Assembly (NCBI GenBank): GCA_963728855.1
Contig: CAVSLN010000007.1
Span: 620,001 to 684,000 of the forward strand
Source of the DNA: AC-43 sp963728855
Lineage (GTDB): Bacteria; Actinomycetota; Actinomycetes; Mycobacteriales; Micromonosporaceae
Length of the DNA: 64,000 nt
Reading direction: 5' to 3'
Made by a program: the position numbers and the translations under genes. This document shows, in pieces, positions 6,327 through 14,087 of the stretch. Every line of letters starts with the position of its first letter. Positions within the stretch are counted from its first letter, which is position 1. The notes under the pieces are model-generated. The model made no database searches. It saw nothing but the letters and a program-made list of their open reading frames with translations, and had not been told where the DNA came from.

Positions 6327-8552
6327 CTACGCCGCCTGGTCGACGGGGTTCGGCTCATCGACCACGCCTGAGCCGGGCGGGTCCGGCTCGACCGGGCTCA
6401 GGCCGGCGGCCAGGGCGGCGCGCCGGATCACCTCCAAGCGGGTACGGTCTCCGCTGGCGTGCTGTACGGCCCAGAACGTCCAGCCGTTCCAGGACGGGCG
6501 GTCCAGCGCGGTCATCGCGGCAGCCGAGGGCGAGGTGAACTCGGCGCCGGTGTCCAGCCGTACCGTGCCGTGCGGGGTCAGCTCGGCGAAGTACTCGGTG
6601 CCGAGGTGCTCGCCGACCAGCCGGCCTGGCCGCAGCACGCCGGCGCGCAGCAGCTCGGTCAGGGTGACCGCCGCGACCGTACGCTGCCGCGGCGCGACCG
6701 GTTCGGACGCCGCCACGGGCTCGGGCGCGCCGACTGGCGAGGGCCCGATCGTGGACAGCCCGACCGCGGCGGGGTCCCAGACCCGGGCGGCGATGCGCCG
6801 GTACAGCTGCTGGCGCTCGACGATGGCGCGCTCGTCGAATCCGTCCGGGTACGGCTGGAACGGCAGCCCCGACTCCTCGACGAAGCGCAGGAACGTCGGG
6901 TTGCGGTCGTAGCAGCCCGCGTGCAGGGCGCGGGCGAGCAGGTTCTGGCTGGCGTACAGGGGCAGCTTCCGCTCGTACGGCAGCGCCCCGAAGCCGGCGT
7001 TGGTCGACTTGGGTAGCAGCACCAGGGCCCCGAACCGGTTGCGCAGCTCGGCGAACGCCTTGCCGGACAGGCCGGCCAGCGGCCCGTGCTCGGGCACCCG
7101 GTTGGCGAGCACGTGCTCGATCTCGTACGGGTTCGCGGTGCCGAGCGCGTACCAGGCGAAGTCGTGCTCCACCCCGCACTGCTGGTCCACCCACGAGGTG
7201 AGCCGGGCCAGCAGGTACCGCACGTGTGCCCGGTTGCGCTGGCGCAGCCCGAACGCCTCGGTCGGGCCCAGGTCGCCGGCGAGCGCGGCCAGCTCCGCGG
7301 CCAGCCGTACCCCGATGCCTTCGGCGGAAAGGCGGCGCAGCTCCCGGGTCAGCCGCATGATGCGGCGCCAGACGGTGGCCTGCCGGAAGTCCTGGTAGCT
7401 CAGCATCGAGCGGGCCACGAAGACGTCGATGAACCCGGCGACCTGGCGCGCCTTGGCGACGAACTCCGCGTCGCCGTCGTCGTCGCGCAGCGCCGACAGG
7501 ATCAGCGGGAACTGCGCGGTCACCTTGTTGTAGGCGTTGTAGAACACCGGCTCCAGGCCGGGCGTGAGCCGGTCGGCGGCGGCCAGCAGGCGCCGGTACC
7601 GGTCGGCGGCGCGGTGCAGCTCGGACGCCACGAAGTCGCGGTAGTCGACCGGCCGGTGCAGCCCGATCACCCGGCTGTGCCGCCGTACCCACTGGTGTAC
7701 CGCCGTGTCGATGGCCTCGTTGTCGGCGGCGTCCTGCGCGTACCGGGCCCGCATCCAGAACTTCACCAGGTCGGCCGGCGCGTCCGGGTCGAGGTCGGCG
7801 AGCGTCACCAGGTTGCCCCGCCATGCCTCGTGGACGTCGCCCGCGTACCGGCGGGCCCGCGCGACCAGGTAGCTCTTGAGCATGTCGAGGCTGGTGAGCC
7901 GCTGGCCGCGGTCGTTCATCGTCTCGAAGATCTCCTGCCCGGTCGCGGCGTCGTGCGTGATGACCTCCACGACCACCACCCGGCCGAGCAGCCAGTCGAT
8001 GAAGAACGGCAGCGCCTCGCCGCGCAGCGCCTCCGGGAAGGTCTCCTCGATGTCGCGGTACCGGGCCATCAGGGTGCGCTCGGACGGCGACGCCTTCTTC
8101 TCGTCCAGCTCCTGGCCGTGCAGGATCGCGTTCATGCCGCGGCGCCGGTCGCCGATGTCGAGCGCGAACGCCTCCTCGCCGTAGAGCTGGGAGTAGATCA
8201 GCGCGCCGATGTCGGTGACCGCGTCGTCCCGGCCCTCCTGCAGCCGGCGCAGGAAGATGAGCAGGAGCGTGAGGGTGGTGAGCCGCTGCTGCCCGTCGAT
8301 CAGGTTGATCCGCTCGTCGGCGGTGGTGATGATCGGACCGAGGAAGTACGACTGGTAGTGCTGCACCTCGCGGCGCTCGTGCAGCGGGCTCCACTGGCCG
8401 AGGAAGCGCTGGCTCAGGTCGGTGACGAGGTCCTCGACGTGTTTGGTCTCCCAGCTGTACTCGCGCTGGTACGTGTCGATGGTGTACCGGCGTCCGGTGA
8501 ACAGCTGGCGCACGTTGGACGTACGCCCGGTGATGCGGTCTTCCTCCGCCAT
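6327..8552 (-). CDS. DUF262-DUF1524 (GmrSD-like) protein with C-terminal RAMA domain
   Basis: 741 residues. The N-terminal DUF262 part has the ParB-like NTPase motif IDGQQRLTTLTLL (~residue 95) and FETMNDRGQRLTSLDMLKSY (~215). The DUF1524 part has the HNH-type segment YEIEHVLANRVPEHG (~495) and LPKSTNAGFGALPYERKL. These are the two halves of GmrS/GmrD type IV restriction enzymes, which cut modified DNA. The last ~100 residues (LTELLRAGVLRPG ... SPSAAAMTALDRPSWNGWTF) match a RAMA domain, tied to restriction-modification and modified-base reading. I chose ATG 8552 because GAGGAGG stands 8 bases upstream; GTG 8579 is possible. It stands alone, beside the transposon scar, so a phage-defence role is likely. 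Confidence 0.85.
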   Translation of the reverse strand: MAEEDRITGRTSNVRQLFTGRRYTIDTYQREYSWETKHVEDLVTDLSQRFLGQWSPLHERREVQHYQSYFLGPIITTADERINLIDGQQRLTTLTLLLIFLRRLQEGRDDAVTDIGALIYSQLYGEEAFALDIGDRRRGMNAILHGQELDEKKASPSERTLMARYRDIEETFPEALRGEALPFFIDWLLGRVVVVEVITHDAATGQEIFETMNDRGQRLTSLDMLKSYLVARARRYAGDVHEAWRGNLVTLADLDPDAPADLVKFWMRARYAQDAADNEAIDTAVHQWVRRHSRVIGLHRPVDYRDFVASELHRAADRYRRLLAAADRLTPGLEPVFYNAYNKVTAQFPLILSALRDDDGDAEFVAKARQVAGFIDVFVARSMLSYQDFRQATVWRRIMRLTRELRRLSAEGIGVRLAAELAALAGDLGPTEAFGLRQRNRAHVRYLLARLTSWVDQQCGVEHDFAWYALGTANPYEIEHVLANRVPEHGPLAGLSGKAFAELRNRFGALVLLPKSTNAGFGALPYERKLPLYASQNLLARALHAGCYDRNPTFLRFVEESGLPFQPYPDGFDERAIVERQQLYRRIAARVWDPAAVGLSTIGPSPVGAPEPVAASEPVAPRQRTVAAVTLTELLRAGVLRPGRLVGEHLGTEYFAELTPHGTVRLDTGAEFTSPSAAAMTALDRPSWNGWTFWAVQHASGDRTRLEVIRRAALAAGLSPVEPDPPGSGVVDEPNPVDQAA

Positions 8553-8605
8553 GGCGCCCGCCTCCTCGTGCCGGCGCACTGATGCAGTCTGTTACCCACC
8601 GTACT

Positions 8606-8629
8606 TGATTCATCTCACTACGTGAATCA
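8606..8629. promoter_or_regulatory. Inverted repeat TGATTCA-N10-TGAATCA upstream of the DUF262 gene
   Basis: Perfect 7-bp arms with a 10-base spacer, 54 bases before the DUF262 start. The spacing (17 bp centre to centre) suits a dimeric regulator. No regulator gene lies next to it. The surrounding 8580-8874 is AT-richer than average and otherwise empty. Confidence 0.4.
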
Positions 8630-8874
8630 CGGAAGATCGAATTTACGTCAAACGGGTAATGAACGCCGCCTGGGTCCACGCTGGGAAGCTCACCGGCTCA
8701 TCCGACCGGGCACCCAGCGGTGGACGGGCGACCGATCGGTATCAGCCGCACCGGCGGAACAGGCATTACCCGGAAACATGATGCCGGTTGTTCACTGTCC
8801 CGGACCCGGCCGTGCACCCGTGTTCGTCAGCGTGTGCCCAGGCGATCACCAGAGCGGCGTGGAAGGGGGGCACC

Positions 8875-9258
8875 GTGGCGTCGGCCCGCTTCGAGCTTTA
8901 CCTCCTGCCCAACCGAGGGGTGGACACGACGGACCTGCCGCCGCCCGCCGAGGTCACCTGGCGGCTGCTGTCGAGCAACAACCGCGACCTCGGCCGGGCC
9001 GCGACCGTCTTTCCCGACGCGGTCTCCTGCCTGCTGACCGTGCGCCGGTTGCAGCGGCTGGTGGACCAGGTCGCCGCGCTGCAGGTACGGGCCGGGCGGG
9101 TGGCCTGGACCTGGCGGGTGCGCCTGGACGGCGTCGAGGTGGCCCTGTCCAGCCGGACGTACCAGCGCCGCGTGCAGGCGGAGTCGGCGTGTGCGGTCTT
9201 CCTCGGGCTGGTACCGCAGGCCACGGTCACCGACGCGCCCCGGCTGGCCCGCTGCTGA
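8875..9258 (+). CDS. DUF1508-like small protein
   Basis: A 127-residue protein from GTG 8875 (GAAGGGGGG 4-12 bases before). Residues ~1-30 (ASARFELYLLPNRGVD) and 75-115 (WTWRVRLDGVEVALSSRTYQ, then RRVQAESACAVFLGLV) follow the DUF1508/YegP pattern: aromatic W-x-W-R strand, ASS-x-x-Y, then a helix. DUF1508 proteins are small and of unknown role. There are no close partners: the neighbours run on the other strand. The gene is followed by a 55-bp tandem repeat. Confidence 0.6.
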   Translation: MASARFELYLLPNRGVDTTDLPPPAEVTWRLLSSNNRDLGRAATVFPDAVSCLLTVRRLQRLVDQVAALQVRAGRVAWTWRVRLDGVEVALSSRTYQRRVQAESACAVFLGLVPQATVTDAPRLARC

Positions 9259-9272
9259 CCCGGTACCGGCCC

Positions 9273-9403
9273 GCTGCGGCTGCGCTCAGCCGGGCCACGT
9301 TGGCTGTGCTCGCCTCGCCAAAGGGCGGCTGCGGCTGCGCTCAGCCGGGCCACGTTGGCTGTGCTCGCCTCGCCAAAGGGCGGCTGCGGCTGCGCTCAGC
9401 CGG
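9273..9403. repeat. 55-bp tandem repeat, 2.4 copies
   Basis: Identical units begin at 9273, 9328 and 9383; the third is cut after 21 bases. It fills the gap between the DUF1508-like gene and the alcohol dehydrogenase, and its last copy covers the dehydrogenase stop codon. The unit contains CGTTGGCTGTGCTCGCCTCG and no open frame of interest. Confidence 0.9.
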
Positions 9404-10571
9404 CTGGCTGGAACACCGCCCGTACGCACCCGTCGAGCTTCTGCTGGAACAGCCGGTACCCCTGCGGCGCCTCGTCGAGCGGCATCACGTGGGTGGCGAA
9501 GTGCTCGGTCGGCAGTTCGCCCCGCGCCATCCGGTCCAGCAGCATCGGGATGTACCGCTGCCCGTGCTGCTGCGCGCCGCGTACCGTCAATCCCTTGTTC
9601 ATCAACGCACCGAGCGGGAACCTGTCGACCAGGCCGGTGAACACCCCGAGGATGAACACGCTCCCGCCCTTGCGGCAGTGGTAGATCGCCTCCCGTACCG
9701 CCTCCGGCCGGTCGGTCTCCAGCCGCAGCTGCTGCTTCATCTGGTCGTACAGGAACATCGGTCCGGTGCTGTGCGCCTCCAGCCCGACCGCCTCGATGCA
9801 CACGTCCGGCCCCCGGCCGCCGGTGCGCTCCAGCAGCTCGCCGCCGACGTCGTGCTCCTCGTAGTTGAGCGTCTGGACGCCGAGGTGCTCCTCGGCCATC
9901 CGCAGCCGGTAGCCGAGCCGGTCGATGACGATCACCCGATCGGCGCCGAGCAGCTGGGCCGCCCGCGCCGCCATCTGCCCGACCGCGCCGCAGCCCCAGA
10001 TCGCGACCGCGTCGCCGGGGCCCACCCCGCCCATCTCGGCGCCCATCCAGCCGGTCGGCGCCGCGTCGGAGGCGAACATCGCCCGCTCGTCGCTGAGCCC
10101 GTCCGGAACCGGGAACGCGCCGTGGTCCGCGTACGGGACCCGGACGTACTCCGCGTGGCTGCCGGCGAAGCCGCCCGTCGCGTGCGAGTACCCGTACAAC
10201 CCCCCGGGCGCGGACCCCCACGCCCCCTCGGTGATGGCCGGGTTGGTGTTGCTGTTGTCGCAGCACGAGTACAGTCCCTGCTTGCAGTACCAGCACCGGC
10301 CGCAGGCGATGTACGAGGCGACCACCACCCGGTCGCCCACCGCGTGCCGGCGCACCTGTCGGCCCACCTCCACGACCTCGCCCATGAACTCGTGGCCCAG
10401 CACGTCACCGGCCTCCATGAACGGGACGTAGCCGCCGAGCAGGTGCAGGTCCGACCCGCAGGTGGCGGTACGGGTGACCTTCACGATCACGTCCTGCTCG
10501 TTGACCAGCCCCGGGTCCGGTACCTGCTGCACCGACAGCCGGTTCACGCCTTCCCACAGCAGTGCCTTCAC
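9396..10571 (-). CDS. Zinc-dependent alcohol dehydrogenase (MDR superfamily, formaldehyde-dehydrogenase-like)
   Basis: 391 residues. Catalytic zinc ligands are in TCGSDLHLLGG (Cys ~38) and GHEFMGEVVEVG (His ~60); the structural zinc lobe is ACGRCWYCKQGLYSCCDN with closely spaced Cys. The NAD site is WGCGAVGQMAARAAQLLGA followed by VIVID, so NAD rather than NADP is preferred. The order and the extra loop after the structural lobe resemble glutathione-independent formaldehyde dehydrogenase relatives. The GTG start overlaps the stop of the upstream gene (TGA at 10568-10570), so the two form a small operon. The substrate is not evident. Confidence 0.85.
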   Translation of the reverse strand: MKALLWEGVNRLSVQQVPDPGLVNEQDVIVKVTRTATCGSDLHLLGGYVPFMEAGDVLGHEFMGEVVEVGRQVRRHAVGDRVVVASYIACGRCWYCKQGLYSCCDNSNTNPAITEGAWGSAPGGLYGYSHATGGFAGSHAEYVRVPYADHGAFPVPDGLSDERAMFASDAAPTGWMGAEMGGVGPGDAVAIWGCGAVGQMAARAAQLLGADRVIVIDRLGYRLRMAEEHLGVQTLNYEEHDVGGELLERTGGRGPDVCIEAVGLEAHSTGPMFLYDQMKQQLRLETDRPEAVREAIYHCRKGGSVFILGVFTGLVDRFPLGALMNKGLTVRGAQQHGQRYIPMLLDRMARGELPTEHFATHVMPLDEAPQGYRLFQQKLDGCVRAVFQPAG

Positions 10572-11020
10572 GGCCGGCCCTCCTCACGCGCGTGCCTCGT
10601 CACGTACGCCAGCGGCCGGTTGAGCAGGGTCGGCCGGGTGGTCGGCGGCTGGGAGGGGCCGATCACCTCGCCGGTCTCCAGCAGCTGCTTGGCTTCCCGT
10701 AGCGCCAGCCGGGCGGAGCGCCGGGTCTCGGGGTCCGCGCCCGTCGGCCGTACCGCCAGCTCCGCGCCCCGGTCCCCCGGCGCCGGCCGGATCCGTACCT
10801 CCACCGCGTCGCCCAGGCGCGCCAGCGCTTCGGGTGGGCGCCCGTCGGACATGACCTCCCACGGCGGCCGGTTGACCGTCCGCACCAGCCACTCCGGCGC
10901 CGGTCCCCGGGCCCCGGCGATCGTCCCCAGCACCCGTTCCCGGGCCGCCCACGCCCGCTGCGCCGCCAGGCCAGCCGCCGTCACCGCGCCGACCGCGGCA
11001 GCTCTGGTCATCCATCTCAT
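10568..11020 (-). CDS. Small N-terminally anchored hypothetical protein
   Basis: A 150-residue protein from ATG 11020 (alternative ATG 11011). Residues ~4-22 are hydrophobic (AAAVGAVTAAGLAA) and could be a membrane anchor or signal peptide; the remainder is soluble and charged, with WLVRTVNRPPWEVM and a central RIRPAPGDRGAELAVRP strand-like stretch. I do not recognise the family. It overlaps the alcohol dehydrogenase start by four bases and is probably co-expressed with it. The longer upstream extension is not protein-like. Confidence 0.55.
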   Translation of the reverse strand: MRWMTRAAAVGAVTAAGLAAQRAWAARERVLGTIAGARGPAPEWLVRTVNRPPWEVMSDGRPPEALARLGDAVEVRIRPAPGDRGAELAVRPTGADPETRRSARLALREAKQLLETGEVIGPSQPPTTRPTLLNRPLAYVTRHAREEGRP

Positions 11021-11126
11021 GCCGGGGTGGTACCTGTGACCGGGTTCGGACAAACCAGCGGGTGGTGGGAAAACGTCGGCGCTGCGTCGTATCTGATCCC
11101 CACGGGAAAAGCGCATCCGGCCGCCC

Positions 11127-11132
11127 TATTCT
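11127..11132 (+). promoter_or_regulatory. Probable -10 box (TATTCT) of the ligD-type gene
   Basis: TATTCT ends six bases before the ATG at 11139, which would give a leaderless transcript. No -35 hexamer of consensus type is seen. Similar TATTCT/TATTGT boxes lie just before the HrpA helicase gene and the gene at 53106. Confidence 0.45.
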
Positions 11133-11138
11133 CTTTCC

Positions 11139-12539
11139 ATGGCCGAGAGCCGGGAGATCCTCCAGGTCGCGGGCCGGGAGGTGCCCGTCACCCACCCGGA
11201 GCGGGTGGTCTTTCCGCAGGCCGGGCACACCAAGCTCGACCTGGTCAACTACTACCTCTCGGTGGCACCCGCGGTGCTGGCCGGCGTGTACGGGCGGCCG
11301 ATGGCGCTCAAGCGCTTCGTGCACGGCGTGGAGGGCGAGGCGTTCTACCAGAAGCGCGCGCCGCAGAAGCGGCCCGAGTGGGTCGAGGTGGTGGAGCTGC
11401 GCTTCCCGTCCGGGCGCAGCGCCGAGGAGATCGTGGTACGGGACGCCGCCACCCTCGCCTGGGTGGTCAACCTGGGCAGCGTCGACCTGCACCCGCACCC
11501 GGTCCGCGCGGACAACCTGAGCAACCCCGACGAGCTGCGGGTCGACCTCGACCCGGTGCCCGGGGTGCCGTGGTCGCGGGTACGGCGGGTCGCCCTGGTC
11601 GTGCGGGAGGTGCTGGCCGACATGGGGCTCACCGGCTGGCCGAAGACCTCCGGGTCCCGCGGGTTCCACGTGTTCTGCCGCATCGAGCGGCGCTGGACCT
11701 TCACGCAGGTACGGGCGGCCGCGCTGGCGCTGGCCCGGGAGGTGGAGCGCCGGGCGCCGGACCTCGCCACCAGCAAGTGGTGGAAGGAGGAGCGGCACGG
11801 CGTGTTCGTGGACTACAACCAGAACGCCAAGGACCGGACCACCGCGTCGGCGTACTCGGTACGGCCCACCCCGGATGCGCGGGTGTCCACCCCGCTGCGC
11901 TGGGACGAGGTACCCGACTGCGAGCCCGAGGCGTTCACCATGCTCACCGTCCCCGAGCGGTACGCCGTGCTCGGCGACCCGGCCGAAGGGATGGACGAGG
12001 CGCCCGGCTCGCTCGACGCGCTGCTGGAACTCGCGGATCGGGACAAGGCGGCCGGGCTGGCGGACGCGCCGTGGCCGCCGCACTTCGACAAGCAGCCCGA
12101 CGAGCCGACCCGGGCCCGCCCGTCGGTACGGCGGGCCCCGGCCGGTTCGGCCCCGGCCGGTTCGGCCCCGGCCGGTTCGGCCCCGGCCGGTTCGGCCCCG
12201 GCCGGTTCGGCCCCGGCCGGTTCGGCCCCGGCCGGCGACGGTGCGGCCCCGGCCGGGCGGCGGCGCAGCACGAAGCCGTTGATCGAGATCGCCCGCGCGG
12301 CCAGCACCGAGGAGGCCATGGCCGGGCTGGAGCGATGGAAGGCGCGCCACCCCGAGGTGTGGCCGCTGCTGGAGCCGGCCGACGTACTCGTCGACTCGAT
12401 GCGCGGGCGCAGCAGCACGTGGACCCGGATCCGGCTCAACCTGCAGCACGTACCGGTGGAGCGGCGCCCCGTACAGGAGCCGCTGGAGGTCGACTTCGAC
12501 CCGTGGGCCCCCCGTACGGGTCGCGGGCGGCAGAGCTGA
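11139..12539 (+). CDS. LigD-type polymerase/primase (NHEJ) with APAGS repeat linker
   Basis: 466 residues. The first ~300 match the LigD polymerase (archaeo-eukaryotic primase) domain: VTHPERVVFPQAGHTKLDLV at the start, the metal motif RVDLDPVPG (DxD, ~residue 133), TSGSRGFHVFCRI (the conserved SGxxGxH) and KDRTTASAYSVRP. This domain adds (ribo)nucleotides during bacterial end joining; neither ligase nor nuclease domain is attached and no Ku gene is in the window. Residues ~333-366 are seven APAGS repeats, followed by a ~80-residue helical C-terminal segment (TKPLIEIARAASTEEAM). Start at ATG 11139 just after a TATTCT box. Confidence 0.85.
   Translation: MAESREILQVAGREVPVTHPERVVFPQAGHTKLDLVNYYLSVAPAVLAGVYGRPMALKRFVHGVEGEAFYQKRAPQKRPEWVEVVELRFPSGRSAEEIVVRDAATLAWVVNLGSVDLHPHPVRADNLSNPDELRVDLDPVPGVPWSRVRRVALVVREVLADMGLTGWPKTSGSRGFHVFCRIERRWTFTQVRAAALALAREVERRAPDLATSKWWKEERHGVFVDYNQNAKDRTTASAYSVRPTPDARVSTPLRWDEVPDCEPEAFTMLTVPERYAVLGDPAEGMDEAPGSLDALLELADRDKAAGLADAPWPPHFDKQPDEPTRARPSVRRAPAGSAPAGSAPAGSAPAGSAPAGSAPAGSAPAGDGAAPAGRRRSTKPLIEIARAASTEEAMAGLERWKARHPEVWPLLEPADVLVDSMRGRSSTWTRIRLNLQHVPVERRPVQEPLEVDFDPWAPRTGRGRQS
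12135..12235 (+). repeat. 15-bp tandem repeat in the LigD-type gene
   Basis: Six full copies of GCCCCGGCCGGTTCG plus a partial seventh, encoding (APAGS)n. Being a multiple of three the array keeps the frame; copy number is likely to vary between strains. Confidence 0.95.
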
Positions 12540-12550
12540 CCGTTCTCGCG

Positions 12551-12570
12551 GCGCCCCGACGCCGGGGCGC
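12551..12570 (+). terminator. Hairpin after the LigD-type gene
   Basis: Perfect 8-bp stem GCGCCCCG/CGGGGCGC with a 4-base loop, 11 bases after the stop codon. There is no U-run, as is usual for GC-rich actinomycetes. The following stretch to 12837 has no gene and probably holds the promoter of the surface operon, though I find no clear -10/-35 pair. Confidence 0.55.
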
Positions 12571-12837
12571 GATGTTTACCTGACGCACATCTGTCGTGCC
12601 CGCGTACCGCGTTGCCCGCGACATCCGCGCCCACCAGCCTGACCCGAATATCTCGCCGTTGGAGGGCTGTCCGGGTGGGCGCCGAAAGCCAGCGGGCGCT
12701 GGACTTTGGGGGTGCTGACGCCGGTTTACGCCGCTCCCTGGCGAAAAGACCACCGCGGCGGTTCCGGCGACCCAGCTTTCGTTCGGCGTTCAACTTCGTA
12801 ACTCCCGATCTTGGCCCGGCCTTGCGAGTTTCAGTCC

Positions 12838-12855
12838 GCACCCAACACCGGGTGC
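12838..12855 (+). promoter_or_regulatory. Leader hairpin before the first surface-operon gene
   Basis: GCACCC/GGGTGC stem with a 6-base loop, ending 19 bases before the ATG at 12875. It lies just ahead of the ribosome site and could affect translation or mRNA stability. Weak evidence. Confidence 0.3.
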
Positions 12856-12874
12856 ACTGGCGAAAGGTCAGGGG

Positions 12875-14020
12875 ATGAAGAAACTGGTCAAGGCCGGGAT
12901 CGGGGCACTGGTGGCGGCTGCCGTCATCGTCGTGCCCGCGATGCCGGCGCACGCGGACGGCCAGGCCGCTCCGTGTGACATCGTGGGGGTGGGCTCCGAC
13001 ACCTTGCAGTACGGTGCGGACTTCCTCTTCGAGGGCAGCCCGGCTGGTACCCCCGGGTTCAACTCCGGCAGCCTGGCCCGTCGGGTGTTCAGCTTCGACG
13101 CGGTCAGCGACGCGTTCGGCCACAACACCCCCAACAGCGGTGCGGTGCTGCGGCAGAACACGGTGCCGGTCATCCGGCCGAACGGCTCCGGCTCCGGTAT
13201 CACCGCCATGCTGGCGGACACCGGGGCCACCGAGGTGATCAACTTCACCCGGATGTCGTCGCTGCCCACGGCGGCCAACAAGCAGACCGCCGTGAACAAC
13301 GGCTGGGGCGGCCTGCACACCTACCAGTTCGCCACGGACGGGCTGGGGATCGCGGTACGCAAGGCCGGGAGCAACGCCCCGGCGCTGGACAACACCGCGA
13401 ACTCCGGCACCAACATCCTCAGCGACCTGGTGCACATCTACGACGCCAACGCCACCCCGCGGTACCTGAAGTGGGGCGACATCCCGGGCTACACCGGGCC
13501 GGCGCCGGGTAACGACATCCACCCGCACGTCCCGCAGAGCGGCTCGGGTACCCGCAACTTCTTCCTCGCCCAGCTCCAGGCGGCCAACAACAACGTGGCC
13601 ATCACGCTGGGGGCCAACGTCGTGCAGACGGACGAGGAGCACGACCCGACCCCGATCGCGGCCGACGCGGACGCGATCGCGCCGTTCTCCAGCGGCCGGA
13701 CCACCCTGCTCGACAGCGGCTACTTCGGTGCCTCGTTCCAGAACACCGTGCAGCTGCTGACCGGTAACAGCCCCACCCCGGACGCGGGCCCGGCGTACCA
13801 CGTGGACCGCGGCGTCTACTTCGTCGTGCGCGAGCGCGACGTGAACGACACCACCGGTGTGGGCCTGGCTCCGGGCTGCTTCCCGTTCCAGCCGGGCGGC
13901 ACGCGCAACTGGGTCAAGACGCTCTTCTCCGGTGCGACCAGCTGGGTGGCGCGCAGCGCCAACGCCCCGCTGATCACCGCGGCTGGGCTGACCCCCAACT
14001 ACCAGGACCTGGGCCTCTAA
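12875..14020 (+). CDS. Secreted PstS-like substrate-binding protein
   Basis: 381 residues with a Sec signal peptide (basic MKK, hydrophobic AAAVIVVPA, cleavage near AHA-DG). The mature part has the type II periplasmic-binding pattern of phosphate-binding proteins: DIVGVGSDTLQYG at the start, NGSGSGITAML, EVINFTRMSS (partner lobe), and QSGSGTRNFF, the loop that in PstS contacts the oxyanion. There is no lipobox Cys and no C-terminal anchor, so it is probably released or held by other surface proteins. Cys appear twice (APCDIVG and GCFPF), possibly a disulfide. It precedes the WxL gene by 67 bases and starts the surface gene cluster. The ligand is not established. Confidence 0.75.
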   Translation: MKKLVKAGIGALVAAAVIVVPAMPAHADGQAAPCDIVGVGSDTLQYGADFLFEGSPAGTPGFNSGSLARRVFSFDAVSDAFGHNTPNSGAVLRQNTVPVIRPNGSGSGITAMLADTGATEVINFTRMSSLPTAANKQTAVNNGWGGLHTYQFATDGLGIAVRKAGSNAPALDNTANSGTNILSDLVHIYDANATPRYLKWGDIPGYTGPAPGNDIHPHVPQSGSGTRNFFLAQLQAANNNVAITLGANVVQTDEEHDPTPIAADADAIAPFSSGRTTLLDSGYFGASFQNTVQLLTGNSPTPDAGPAYHVDRGVYFVVRERDVNDTTGVGLAPGCFPFQPGGTRNWVKTLFSGATSWVARSANAPLITAAGLTPNYQDLGL

Positions 14021-14087
14021 CGGCCAGGTTCGGGAGGTAACACATCCAACTGTCAGTAGGTAACTGGCAAGGAAGGGGAGTCTACAC

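Noticed and set aside
12574..12591. GTTTACCTGACGCACATC before the surface operon as a PHO box
   Set aside because: Only the first heptamer is close to GTTCACC and it lies 300 bases from the first gene; too weak to claim.
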